A DNA stretch of 64,000 nucleotides from an uncultured Oxalobacter sp. Its GTDB lineage: Bacteria; Pseudomonadota; Gammaproteobacteria; Burkholderiales; Burkholderiaceae_D. Below, piece after piece: positions 10,091 to 17,140 of this stretch; the stretch's first letter is position 1; the number at the start of each line of letters is the position of its first letter. The position numbers were made by a program, and so were the translations under genes. The stretch is taken from contig CAKRSU010000005.1 of the NCBI GenBank assembly GCA_934401755.1, forward strand, positions 1 to 64,000. Reading direction: 5' to 3'. Below the pieces are notes generated by a model that saw only the letters and a list, made by a program, of their open reading frames with translations, searched no databases and was not told the origin of the DNA.

Positions 10091-10892
10091 ATGGATCTCA
10101 TGAAAAACGCAATACGTTTTAGCGGATTTGCTGATTTATATGAATCAGCGCGCCCAACTCCGCCTCATTTTCCAATTGAAATTGTCAAAAAATATCTTGG
10201 TAAAACCCCTGAGTATGTTGTTGACTTAGGTTGTGGAACCGGGCTATCTTCTAGAATTTGGCAAGATCATTGCCAAGAATTGATCGGCATTGATCCGAGT
10301 GATGATATGTTATCCATTGCTCGAATGAGAAATGAACAAATGAAACTGAATATGCGTTTTATCAAAGGTTTTAGTAATGCGATGCCTCTTGATAATAATA
10401 GCGCACGCCATAATATGTTGTCAGTCTTTTCATTGGATGGAGCCTATATCCACACTATCAGAAATTAACCGTATTTTAAAACCCGGCGGTATATTTGCTG
10501 CTATGACATATGATTGGCCTCCCATTATGAACTGGCAATGTGAAGCAGCTTTTGCCACATTGTGGAATACCTTAGTACAAATTGAAACAACTCTTCCAGA
10601 TGTTAAAACAACATTTCAGCGTTACCCAAAAACAGAACAATTAAGCAATATTCGAAATAGTGGATATTTTCGTTATGTCCGAGAAATTGTATTTACTCAC
10701 GAAGAAAATTACACCGTTAAACGCATGCTACAAACAGCAGAAAGTCTCGGCAGTTATCAAATTGTTCACAAAATGCATCCCGAATTAATTAACAATATTT
10801 TTGAAAAACTCAAACAAACATTACAAAATACCTACGGAGATCAATCTTTTACCGCTTCTTATTGTTATCGCATGCGAATCGGTATTAAGTAA
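10091..10892 (+). pseudogene. Class I SAM-dependent methyltransferase, frameshifted
   Basis: The N-terminal part holds the SAM-binding motif VVDLGCGTGLSSRIW and the acidic loop GIDPSDDML. The C-terminal part continues in another frame with QSFHWMEPISTLSEINRILKPGGIFAAMTYDWP, the usual post-II region of class I methyltransferases. The two frames would join at about 10395-10410 (PLDNNSA then AIICCQSFHWM), so one small indel breaks a gene of about 265 residues. The start ATG at 10091 has AAGGA upstream. The substrate is unknown. A sequencing error is possible, but neighbouring genes are decayed too. Confidence 0.8.
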
Positions 10893-10900
10893 CTTTACGC

Positions 10901-11539
10901 TTACCCAATAAATCCGCCACTGAGAAAAAGTGACGGATTTATTGTGAAAAAACAATTATTTTTTGTACGAGACTCAATAATATCGTTATAAACTTTTTGA
11001 GCAGTTTGTCCTTCTTCACCCCCAACGGTTTGGCCCAATATATTAATAATCTGCTGAACTTGACTATCTGATACACCAATCGTTAATGCAGAGATCATAT
11101 GAGCTCGAAGCTGAGATTCAACCCCTTGCATTGCGCCTAATGCGGAGACTGTTGCAATTTCACGATCTTTATGGGAAAGAACACCTCGCGCAAAAATATC
11201 GGCAAATAAATGTTCTTTTAAGTAAGTATCAATCCCTGGCGTAAAGGTCTGCCATTGAACACCTGTTAACGGTTTTTCTAATCCCCACAGTTCCATACGA
11301 ACCTTTTCACCATAAGCACTTTTATCCGTATCAACTGGTAACATTTGTGCCTGTGCTCCAACCGGATCTTTAATTCCTTTCTCTTCTCGTGTATGAACAA
11401 CTTTAATGAAAGTATCAATACCGTTTAAACTGCGAGGAAACCCTGCATAAGCATACATTTGAATCAAAATCTCTTTGATTTCATTTACTGTCAGTCCGCT
11501 ATTTAGTCCGTCATTTAAAGCTAATTTTATCGTTGATTT
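10901..11539 (-). pseudogene. Carboxymuconolactone decarboxylase-family gene, 5' part missing
   Basis: The open frame reads STIKLALNDGLNSGLTVNEIKEILIQMYAYAGFPRSLNGI and continues through a second CMD-like segment (DREIATVSALGAMQGVESQLRAHMISAL). Family members (AhpD-like fold, alpha-helical) normally begin tens of residues before this point. Here an in-frame TAA at 11540-11542 precedes the conserved sequence and there is no good start codon before the Met at 11467. The break coincides with the left limit of phage genes, so the prophage probably split this gene. The missing 5' part should then lie to the right of the prophage, outside the window. The usual catalytic Cys pair is not obvious. Confidence 0.7.
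10908..10948. terminator. Bidirectional terminator between converging genes
   Basis: A long stem AATAAATCCGCCACT / AGTGACGGATTTATT with a small loop lies between the methyltransferase pseudogene and the CMD-family remnant. It overlaps the last codons of the remnant frame, which suggests that the original C-terminus has been altered. Confidence 0.75.
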
Positions 11540-11587
11540 TTAAAGGCTTTTCTTTGTATTGTGTAATTTTTGTGAGATTTATGGTAT
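11520..11587. other. Probable left prophage boundary (attL region)
   Basis: Host-type coding sequence stops at about 11540 and the first phage gene (o-spanin) ends at 11588. The attachment core must lie in this interval or just inside the CMD remnant. The exact core cannot be fixed because the other end of the prophage is outside the window. Confidence 0.5.
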
Positions 11588-11866
11588 TCAATCGGTCACT
11601 TTTGACTGCTCAGAATAGCTTTTCCAGAGCTCAACAACAGCATTATGACGTGTTGCACAATCATTGTAGCTTTTAATTAAATCAAGGTGTGATTCAATTA
11701 ATGTATCGACTGAATTGTCCTGTGGCGGTGTTAATGTATCACATGGTTTTGATAATGCGCTATCGAGCGGTTGAAGCGTTGGTTTGACTGTAAGCGGCTC
11801 GTATGATTGACATGCGCTCATCATCAATGACGCAAGAAGCAGGCAAAGGATTTTTATTTTGGACAT
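11588..11866 (-). CDS. Rz1-like outer-membrane spanin lipoprotein
   Basis: The 92-residue protein has a type II signal peptide and lipobox: MSKIKILCLLLASLMMSAC, with Cys19 as the lipidated residue. The mature part is polar and contains prolines and two cysteines. Its start lies inside the 3' end of the Rz-like gene in another frame, the classic nested Rz/Rz1 arrangement. The o-spanin bridges the periplasm with the i-spanin and fuses the inner and outer membranes at the last step of lysis. Confidence 0.85.
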   Translation of the reverse strand: MSKIKILCLLLASLMMSACQSYEPLTVKPTLQPLDSALSKPCDTLTPPQDNSVDTLIESHLDLIKSYNDCATRHNAVVELWKSYSEQSKVTD

Positions 11867-12131
11867 TTTTTAACTCCTGTTTTAAGTTTTTAATAGTCTT
11901 TTCGTTATTTTCTGCTTTTTTCTGATAATCGTTTGCTTGTTTTGCGATTGACTCTCGCATTTCTTGCTCTTTGGTTGCAATTAATTTTTCTGCCGCTTCT
12001 TTTTCAGCTTTATATTGAGTTTGTATTTGCTCGATTTTGTCATTTAAGCGATGACCGTTAATTAACCAGCCGAGTGAAAAAGCACCGCAAATTACTGCAG
12101 CAAATAATGTCCATGATAAATACTTACTCAT
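11760..12131 (-). CDS. Rz-like inner-membrane spanin
   Basis: The 123-residue protein has an N-terminal membrane anchor (about residues 5-25, LSWTLFAAVICGAFSLGWLI) followed by a long periplasmic coiled coil (about 30-90, Lys/Glu-rich). The end of the gene overlaps the o-spanin start by about 107 bases. It lies about 2.3 kb from the endolysin and holin genes, so the lysis cassette is interrupted by accessory genes. Confidence 0.85.
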   Translation of the reverse strand: MSKYLSWTLFAAVICGAFSLGWLINGHRLNDKIEQIQTQYKAEKEAAEKLIATKEQEMRESIAKQANDYQKKAENNEKTIKNLKQELKNVQNKNPLPASCVIDDERMSIIRAAYSQTNASTAR

Positions 12132-12154
12132 AATCGTCCTTTTTTGTTATTAAA

Positions 12155-12196
12155 AATAAAAAAGCCACCAATTTTTGAGATTTTTGGTGGCTATTA
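12155..12196 (-). terminator. Terminator after hicAB
   Basis: The stem GCCACCAAAAAT / ATTTTTGGTGGC is followed on the minus strand by TTTTTTATTTT. It lies between the hicB stop and the Rz-like start. Confidence 0.75.
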
Positions 12197-12215
12197 AATG
12201 GTTATTTTGATTTAA

Positions 12216-12635
12216 TCAGCAAGTTAACTGCATTGTTCCGCCTGCTGCTCTTACTGCTTTCTCCATTTTGTCGATTTTAATTTTGACGTTTGGATTGGTT
12301 ATTCTTGCAATTTCAGATGTTGGCTCACCTAATGCTCTTGCTAAATCAACAGGTCTAATTCTGTTTGCTAACATTGCATTATGCAAGATGATTTTTGCCA
12401 CAAAGCTTAACGGCAAATAAACTAACATTTCACCTTTCTTCGCTTTTGATGCAAACGGAATTTTCTTTCCTTCTTTAAAATAATAACTCAATGATGTTTG
12501 CAAGCCTTCCGCGGCGTTTTTCTGTAAATCCTCACCGTCATACGACACCCACAAAACTTGCGGAATATCTCTGAATGTTATTATTGTTGAGTCTTGATGT
12601 CTTTCTAATGTTGCTGGATAAATAAATCCGTTCAT
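12216..12635 (-). CDS. hicB: HicB-type antitoxin
   Basis: From the Met at 12635 (MNGFIYPATLERHQDSTIITF) the 139-residue protein has a HicB N-terminal beta domain (YPATLE, DIPQVLWVS, DLQKNAAEGLQTSLSYYFKEGKKIP) and a C-terminal helix-turn-helix (IRPVDLARALGEPTSEIARI). This is the usual HicB layout: toxin-binding half plus DNA-binding half. The longer open frame to 12686 lacks a good start signal. It follows hicA by 77 bases, toxin first, as in most hicAB operons. It neutralises HicA and probably represses the operon. Confidence 0.85.
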   Translation of the reverse strand: MNGFIYPATLERHQDSTIITFRDIPQVLWVSYDGEDLQKNAAEGLQTSLSYYFKEGKKIPFASKAKKGEMLVYLPLSFVAKIILHNAMLANRIRPVDLARALGEPTSEIARITNPNVKIKIDKMEKAVRAAGGTMQLTC

Positions 12636-12712
12636 ATTCTTCACCCTAGAACTTTTTACTCTTATTGTTACCAGACGGTTCCTCAATCCGCCTGGTTTTG
12701 TGTATAATTTAA

Positions 12713-12892
12713 TTACTCTTTAATTCCGAGCGCTTTCAGTATTTTGTGGTAATACTGATTCGGAAAATCTTTTGAGGGATGACGTCTGATCTGATAACTC
12801 ATCCCGTTGAAAATTAGGTTGTAATGATTTTTTCCGTTCTCAATCTTTACTCCTAATTTTCTAAGATTTTTCTTCAACTCTTCATCTTTAAT
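12713..12892 (-). CDS. hicA: HicA-type mRNA interferase toxin, apparent ATT start
   Basis: The 59-residue product KDEELKKNLRKLGVKIENG ... GKNHYNLIFNG ... IRRHPSKDFPNQYYHKILKALGIK has the size and dsRBD-like pattern of HicA, including the conserved His in GKNHY (catalytic in characterised members). No ATG, GTG or TTG stands at the expected start. A perfect Shine-Dalgarno AGGAGGTGAT precedes an in-frame ATT at 12892 with normal spacing. Either ATT is used as a rare, weak start codon or the true start has mutated. HicA cleaves mRNA during translation. Confidence 0.75.
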   Translation of the reverse strand: MKDEELKKNLRKLGVKIENGKNHYNLIFNGMSYQIRRHPSKDFPNQYYHKILKALGIKE

Positions 12893-13001
12893 AAAATCAC
12901 CTCCTTTCTGTTTAATGAATAATATTATTATACCATTTTACTATATAAATTTATAGTAAATAGTTTACTTATATTTAGTTAAAATATTTTAAAAAGTCAA
13001 A

Positions 13002-13048
13002 AAAAACGGTTGAACTACCGAGTAATTCTAAGTAGTTCAACCATTTCT
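13002..13048 (-). terminator. Terminator downstream of the nrdD-like gene
   Basis: The hairpin GGTTGAACTAC / GTAGTTCAACC (13008-13042) is followed on the minus strand by GTTTTTTTT. The region to 12895 is otherwise AT-rich intergenic sequence and may carry the hicAB promoter. Confidence 0.7.
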
Positions 13049-13070
13049 ATTTTGGAAATAGTTCGTTTTT

Positions 13071-13094
13071 AATTCCCTCGAATTCGATTGAATT
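13071..13094. repeat. Palindrome centred on GAATTC (copy 1)
   Basis: This near-palindrome contains CCCTCGAATTCGATTG, with outer arms AATT-C and G-AATT. Related copies occur at 14281, 14337 and 53044, always beside a hairpin at the 3' end of a phage gene. Confidence 0.6.
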
Positions 13095-13098
13095 AAAA

Positions 13099-13281
13099 TC
13101 AAATGTGATTTAAACACTTTGACTCAACAAACATCTTTCTTTCTTTGAATTCCGATACCTTCCCAACATTAAACATCTGTACGGGCCGATGATATCCCAT
13201 CACACGTGTCCACACTTCGCATCGCTGACGCCGTGAATCAAACCGTTTCTTTTGTTCAGGCGTCAAATCTTCATATTTCAT
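13099..13281 (-). CDS. Mini NrdD-like protein (anaerobic ribonucleotide reductase C-terminal segment)
   Basis: Starting at MKYEDLTPEQ (13281) the 60-residue protein contains CEVWTRVMGYHRPVQMFNVGK. This resembles the C-terminal part of class III ribonucleotide reductase, where VMGYHR/FN-x-GK-type sequence follows the glycyl-radical region. Such free-standing small proteins occur in phage genomes and their role is unclear. They may repair or modify host NrdD. The start codon overlaps the preceding stop by four bases (ATGA), so it is translationally coupled to the Tad2-like gene. Confidence 0.6.
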   Translation of the reverse strand: MKYEDLTPEQKKRFDSRRQRCEVWTRVMGYHRPVQMFNVGKVSEFKERKMFVESKCLNHI

Positions 13282-13535
13282 TTCACAAGCTCCCAATCTT
13301 CGGCAAAAATGTCACGATGCGACAAAGTAAAAACACCAAGTGTCCCGTCATCAAAGCAAGCATCAATATGCGAGTTGTACGAAACTTTCGTACCCTCTTC
13401 GAAAAACTCATTCAATGGTTTTCGGTTCACAGTAAAAGTAGAACCAGAAACGAGATAGATAAATTGCTTATTCCAACTCTTACGTTTAACTTTTTTACCC
13501 TGTTTTAACAGTTTTAATGCTTCACTAAAATCCAT
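13278..13535 (-). CDS. DUF2829/Tad2-like protein, possible anti-Thoeris factor
   Basis: From MDFSEALKLLKQGKKVKRKSWN (13535, with GAGAGGGC upstream) the 85-residue protein matches the DUF2829 pattern: an N-terminal helix ending in KxxxRxxWN, then short beta strands with a closing HRDIFAEDWELVK. Tad2 proteins of this family bind the Thoeris signal (gcADPR) and block that defence; this is established for some members. For this copy it is inference from family resemblance. It is coupled to ThyX upstream and the NrdD-like gene downstream. Confidence 0.65.
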   Translation of the reverse strand: MDFSEALKLLKQGKKVKRKSWNKQFIYLVSGSTFTVNRKPLNEFFEEGTKVSYNSHIDACFDDGTLGVFTLSHRDIFAEDWELVK

Positions 13536-13545
13536 TTTGCCCTCT

Positions 13546-14193
13546 CTATTCATATTTAACCAAAGCCCGCTGACTAATCGGAAACTTCTCTTTTAAAACT
13601 AAATTAATCTTATGAGCCACAATCCCTGATTCTTTCTGTGCGTGAGCTTCTAAACGCAAATTACAAACACGTGAAAACGCATATAAAGAACCTGTCCAAT
13701 ACCATTCCGTCATCATGCATTGCGGTAATACCGCTCGTGCCACTTCTGGCGCAACGTTTTCTTGCAATAAATTTATGTAAGTATTTACCGCAATATTGAC
13801 TGACGTTTTGAGATAAGCGAGCATTTCATGCTTGTGTTTGATTTCAAGCACACTAGAGCCTTGTTTGACATCTTCGGCTCGCTCTCGCAATTCAGGAATA
13901 TAAAATTCTGGCTCACTATCAACATAGCGCCGACTAACTTCATTGACCGTTAAACCAACTTGATGTTTAAAAAGCTGACGGGCTACAAAAATAGGCGCCT
14001 TTACCCGAAATTGTAATATGCAATGTGAGAAGGGAGACCAATGACCATTAGTCGCTAGATAATTAATTAAAGACTCATCATTATCTTCAAACTTATCATG
14101 ATGCTTTTGCATGGAGACTCTGGCCGCATTAACGACCGTTAGATCATCCCCCATCGAATCAATCAATTCAACCGATATTTTTGCTTCTTTCAT
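13546..14193 (-). CDS. thyX: Flavin-dependent thymidylate synthase
   Basis: The 215-residue protein makes dTMP from dUMP with FAD and methylenetetrahydrofolate. The ThyX signature region lies at residues 75-90, FKHQVGLTVNEVSRRY. It deviates from the usual RHRxxSxNExSxRY in its first residues (KHQ for RHR, T for S) but keeps NExSxRY. RxxHxxHxS-like context (NGHWSPFSHC) is at 50-58, and the C-terminal NLRLEAHAQKE matches the FAD/dUMP region. It is the first gene of a short operon (thyX, tad2-like, nrdD-like) with nucleotide-metabolism flavour, placed after two tandem terminators. Confidence 0.85.
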   Translation of the reverse strand: MKEAKISVELIDSMGDDLTVVNAARVSMQKHHDKFEDNDESLINYLATNGHWSPFSHCILQFRVKAPIFVARQLFKHQVGLTVNEVSRRYVDSEPEFYIPELRERAEDVKQGSSVLEIKHKHEMLAYLKTSVNIAVNTYINLLQENVAPEVARAVLPQCMMTEWYWTGSLYAFSRVCNLRLEAHAQKESGIVAHKINLVLKEKFPISQRALVKYE

Positions 14194-14280
14194 GCCCTCT
14201 CCTAAGTGGTTGTTGCAAAAATGGAAACAATCACTCTATCAATTTGTTAGCGTCAACAAAATGATCTGAATCATGCTAAT

Positions 14281-14394
14281 TCCGTCGAATTCGACAGAAT
14301 TAAAAAACCATTTTCTTGACCTCACGAAAATGGTCATCTCCCTCGAATTCGGGGAAGTTAAAAAAACCATTTTGCCGAGGTCGGAAAAATGGTT
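14281..14394 (-). repeat. Tandem module of GAATTC palindrome plus terminator hairpin (copies 2 and 3)
   Basis: Two units of about 59 bases follow each other. Each holds a near-palindrome around CGAATTCG (14281-14300, with GTCGAATTCGAC perfectly symmetric; 14337-14360, CCCTCGAATTCGGGG), then TTAAAAAA and a hairpin ACCATTTT ... AAAATGGT (14308-14335 and 14367-14394). On the minus strand the hairpins end in T runs, so they can act as tandem terminators after the endolysin gene. Confidence 0.7.
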
Positions 14395-14866
14395 ATATCT
14401 TCTTAATTTTACCTAAGCACAGTAACCGCTCTCGTTGCCTTCGCTTCAATAAAATCGGCTTACCGCCCGCATATTTCCACATCAAAAACGCATCGCACGA
14501 TTCTTTGTATCGCTTTTGATTAAGCAATCGAAGTACAGTAGACTCTTTGTAGTGACCAATGCCGATGTTCCACGCTAGAAGCATGTTTGCATCCCATTCG
14601 TGTTGATGCACAGGTACTTTAATCAGCTTTTTCATCACGGCAGCACGTCTTTCAAGCTCATCGGTTGTCATCTTGTCTGACTGCTCTTGTGTGATTTTCA
14701 TGCCGGGCTTAACGTCTTTTGTGACACCGCGAGAAATCGTCCAGACACCGACCGCATCTTTATAAGCGGTCAACTCATCCCCCTCTAACATAGTCAAGCC
14801 ACCGATTAAAGCTGCGCTTGCAACGGTAATCACAGCAACCGGCTTTCTATAATCAATCTTTTTCAT
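14393..14866 (-). CDS. SAR-type phage endolysin (GH24 lysozyme)
   Basis: From MKKIDYRK (14866) the 157-residue protein carries the lysozyme triad with canonical spacing: Glu28, Asp37 and Thr43 (LEGDELTAYKDAVGVWTIS). The N-terminal hydrophobic segment (residues 9-27, rich in Ala/Gly/Ser/Val) is weakly hydrophobic like a signal-arrest-release anchor. Such enzymes reach the periplasm by Sec and are freed when the membrane is depolarised. The start overlaps the holin-like gene stop by four bases (ATGA), so they are coupled. Confidence 0.85.
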   Translation of the reverse strand: MKKIDYRKPVAVITVASAALIGGLTMLEGDELTAYKDAVGVWTISRGVTKDVKPGMKITQEQSDKMTTDELERRAAVMKKLIKVPVHQHEWDANMLLAWNIGIGHYKESTVLRLLNQKRYKESCDAFLMWKYAGGKPILLKRRQRERLLCLGKIKKI

Positions 14867-15168
14867 GCAAAAAGCCCTTTCAGCGATGTCCACAGCGTAA
14901 TCAGGACTGGAATACCGGTTGCGATTGATGCAACGAGCCATTTCGTGGTTCTGCCTTGCGTATGAATTTCTTCAAGCATCCGGGTATTTTTTTCGGTCAA
15001 ACGCTGATTCTTTTCTTGCCCATGACACAGTTTTTCAAGCTGCGCATCTTGTTTAATATCGTGCTCTGACATCATAGCGATCTTGTCATCATGTTTTTCG
15101 AGCTGTTTAGCATGCAGCTCAATCTGATTTTCAATAACAGCCAATCGTTCAGCTTCATCTTGTTCCAT
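14863..15168 (-). CDS. Small coiled-coil membrane protein, probable holin or holin partner
   Basis: The 101-residue protein has a long charged coiled coil (residues 1-70) and one C-terminal membrane helix (about 75-97, TKWLVASIATGIPVLITLWTSL). This resembles XhlA-type proteins or pinholins linked to SAR endolysins. Position directly before the endolysin supports a lysis role. The family was not identified with certainty. Confidence 0.6.
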   Translation of the reverse strand: MEQDEAERLAVIENQIELHAKQLEKHDDKIAMMSEHDIKQDAQLEKLCHGQEKNQRLTEKNTRMLEEIHTQGRTTKWLVASIATGIPVLITLWTSLKGLFA

Positions 15169-15180
15169 AATTCCTCCTTA

Positions 15181-15750
15181 TCAATCATAGTCATAACCCA
15201 AAGTTGTTGATTTTTCGGTACTTTTTTGGGCATTGATTGTTTCTTCATCGATGTACGGCTTGAGCCACAATTCCGTCTGTTTTTGGCCGGCGAGTAGCAA
15301 TGCTTTTGAGAGTTGTGCGACGGTCACTTGCGCAATACTTGAGTCTGCTAGCACCCAAGCAGTCGTTGTGCCAGCTGGAAGTCCAGCTGCGTTAAACATC
15401 GTGATCGCTCTAGACATTCGATTTTGCGCAGTCTCATCCCCATCAAACACTAAACCATCCACTTCTACCGTAATCTTTGAGACCGATTCGGCGCGCTCTA
15501 ACTTCGCTTTAATGAGTTCTTGTTCGGCTAGTTCTTCTTCGGTCGGATCTGGTCGGTTAACCCACGAGCCATCGATTAAGTACGGCGTATAACCATCTTG
15601 AAAGTCTGGCGCTTCACAAACGGCATTTTCTTCAACTTGATAAACAGGTACACCTTTAACCGCCGTTTCAAAGTCATCAAGCACTGCTTTTTTAGTTTCT
15701 GTGTATTTGCCAGTCTTCGGATCATAGCAATACAGGTTCATCGTTTTCAT
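15181..15750 (-). CDS. Tail fibre assembly-type protein (DUF4376-like C-terminus)
   Basis: The 189-residue protein begins with a short repeat of the kind seen in phage tail proteins (YCYDPKTGKYTETK ... DGYTPYLIDGSWVNRP). It then has a charged helix and a C-terminal domain VDGLVFDGDETAQNRMSRAITMFNAAG ... WVLADSSIAQVTVAQLSKALLLAGQKQTELW typical of DUF4376. Such proteins are encoded next to tail fibres and act as chaperones or minor tail parts. It overlaps the RT stop by four bases, hence in the same transcript. Confidence 0.7.
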   Translation of the reverse strand: MKTMNLYCYDPKTGKYTETKKAVLDDFETAVKGVPVYQVEENAVCEAPDFQDGYTPYLIDGSWVNRPDPTEEELAEQELIKAKLERAESVSKITVEVDGLVFDGDETAQNRMSRAITMFNAAGLPAGTTTAWVLADSSIAQVTVAQLSKALLLAGQKQTELWLKPYIDEETINAQKSTEKSTTLGYDYD

Positions 15751-16895
15751 TTGTTTCCTCCTTTTAAAAATAACTGTTTAAAAAGTGTATTTAGGTTTTG
15801 TTTTTGAATACGACTCATCACTTTTTGATGTGCGCCGTACCATGATTTGTACATGAGTTCGATATCCTTAAAACTCACTAATTTTTGTTGTAGTTTGCGT
15901 TTTAATTTTTTAAGTTTTCGCTTTAACGTGACGATTCGCTTCGGGTTAATGCGCTCAACAATCCGACCTGACTCGGTTAAAAAGTACTTGTTCTGTAAAA
16001 AGCGAAAAGTCTGTGATAACTTCACGATTCGCACTTTTTTGTCATTCAAAATGATGCCGAGTTGTTTCGCTTGGATCTTAATTTTTGCTAATAAATCAAT
16101 CAGATGCGTCTTTGACGGGCTGATAATATATGAGTCATCCATGTACCTCCCGTAGTACTTTTCTGAGCAGACGATTTTGATGTAGTTATCAATTCGCGTC
16201 GGAAAGTAAATCCCTAAAATCTGTGAGCACTGGTCACCAATATCGACAGACTTTGCGAGCCACTTCTGGCCAGTTTTTAAATGTTTCGGCACATCTTTAA
16301 AATCAAGCGCTTTGTATTTGCCATCGTAGAGCTTCTTGATCTCACTATCTGTCAAAAACGAGACGTCTTGCCGAAAGTCGTTTAAAACGAGTTTTAAGAG
16401 CCACTGCGCATACCCATCTTTTAAGTGTTTCGTGACCGCTTGATATAGCAGATCATGGCGCAGATTGTCATAAAAACCGCTGTAATCCATCAGCAGAATG
16501 TAGCCTTTGTTGCCATAGTGTCGGCAATACTTTTGCAGATGCACTTTAAAGCGCTCTCGACTAAAGCGGATGCCTTTGCTGGGTACGGATGCCCCATTGT
16601 CGTAAATCAATTTTTGCTGTAGCAAAGGTTGCAAAACGTTGTCGCAAAACGCATGACGCACAACCCGATCGCGAATGCGAGACCCGTGAATTAACCTAGT
16701 TTTACCACGTTCTGACAGCACAAAGCTGGATTTCGTCGCTGTTTTGTAAGTCCTTGTTTTGAGCTCATTTTGTAGCATCGCCAGCTGGTGTAAAAAGTCC
16801 ATCTCAAAAGCTTGAGTCGTGCCTTTCCAGGGACTACTCTTCTGTGCGCTTCGAAATGCGGCATAAAGCGCATTGCCGCTATAAATTGCTTGCAT
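15747..16895 (-). CDS. DGR reverse transcriptase
   Basis: The 382-residue protein has RT motifs in order: the NTP-binding region RGKTRLIHGSRIRDRVV (63-79), motif A MDYSGFYDN (136-144, catalytic Asp137), the DGR hallmark IGDQCSQ (219-225, pattern [ILV]GxxxSQ in place of the usual xxxxPQ-type motif) and motif C YMDD (251-254). A basic C-terminal region follows. DGR RTs copy the template repeat with errors at adenines. The ATG at 16895 has no Shine-Dalgarno sequence and lies eight bases after a strong hairpin, so expression may be low or structure-dependent. It is the last gene of the target-avd-TR-RT order. Confidence 0.93.
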   Translation of the reverse strand: MQAIYSGNALYAAFRSAQKSSPWKGTTQAFEMDFLHQLAMLQNELKTRTYKTATKSSFVLSERGKTRLIHGSRIRDRVVRHAFCDNVLQPLLQQKLIYDNGASVPSKGIRFSRERFKVHLQKYCRHYGNKGYILLMDYSGFYDNLRHDLLYQAVTKHLKDGYAQWLLKLVLNDFRQDVSFLTDSEIKKLYDGKYKALDFKDVPKHLKTGQKWLAKSVDIGDQCSQILGIYFPTRIDNYIKIVCSEKYYGRYMDDSYIISPSKTHLIDLLAKIKIQAKQLGIILNDKKVRIVKLSQTFRFLQNKYFLTESGRIVERINPKRIVTLKRKLKKLKRKLQQKLVSFKDIELMYKSWYGAHQKVMSRIQKQNLNTLFKQLFLKGGNK

Positions 16896-17030
16896 AAAAA
16901 ATAAGACCGTGTATAGCTGTGCTAGACGTATCTAACAGCATCGGTCTTGTCATTTCTCAAACTGAGTAAGAGATCATCTCCTTTCGCTTGCCGCGAGTCT
17001 GTTAAAAAACAGCACAATCAACGCAGCAGT
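16896..17030 (-). ncRNA. DGR spacer RNA between TR and RT
   Basis: The 135 bases between the 3' end of the template repeat and the RT start match the place and size of the spacer needed for cDNA priming in the Bordetella phage DGR. A strong hairpin lies at 16903-16948 (AAGACCG / CGGTCTT, with inner GCTGT / ACAGC). On the minus strand it is followed by ATTTTTT just before the RT start. Confidence 0.65.
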
Positions 17031-17120
17031 GAAATCGGGGCGAACGCCAAGCGAATTTGACGCATTGTTGTTGTTCGCGTTGCCATTACTGTTGACATTG
17101 GCGAAGTTGTTCGCAGATTT
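17031..17120 (-). repeat. DGR template repeat (TR)
   Basis: This 90-base segment aligns without gaps to 17662-17751. Of 90 positions 22 differ, and all 22 are T on the plus strand here, i.e. A on the coding strand. Read in the target frame it encodes an Asn-rich stretch (SANNFANVNSNGNANNNNAS), with AAC/AAT codons that can change to 15 amino acids but never to stop by A mutation. It ends with the conserved SLGVRPDF. It lies between avd and RT, as in characterised DGRs. Confidence 0.95.
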
Positions 17121-17140
17121 AGACGATCCCTTTTTTAAAG

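Noticed and set aside
10908..10948. Hairpin as an attachment or regulatory site
   Set aside because: Symmetric stem between converging genes is a normal bidirectional terminator.
11520..11587. tRNA gene as attachment site
   Set aside because: No cloverleaf or tRNA 3' end is visible here; the split CMD gene is a better explanation.
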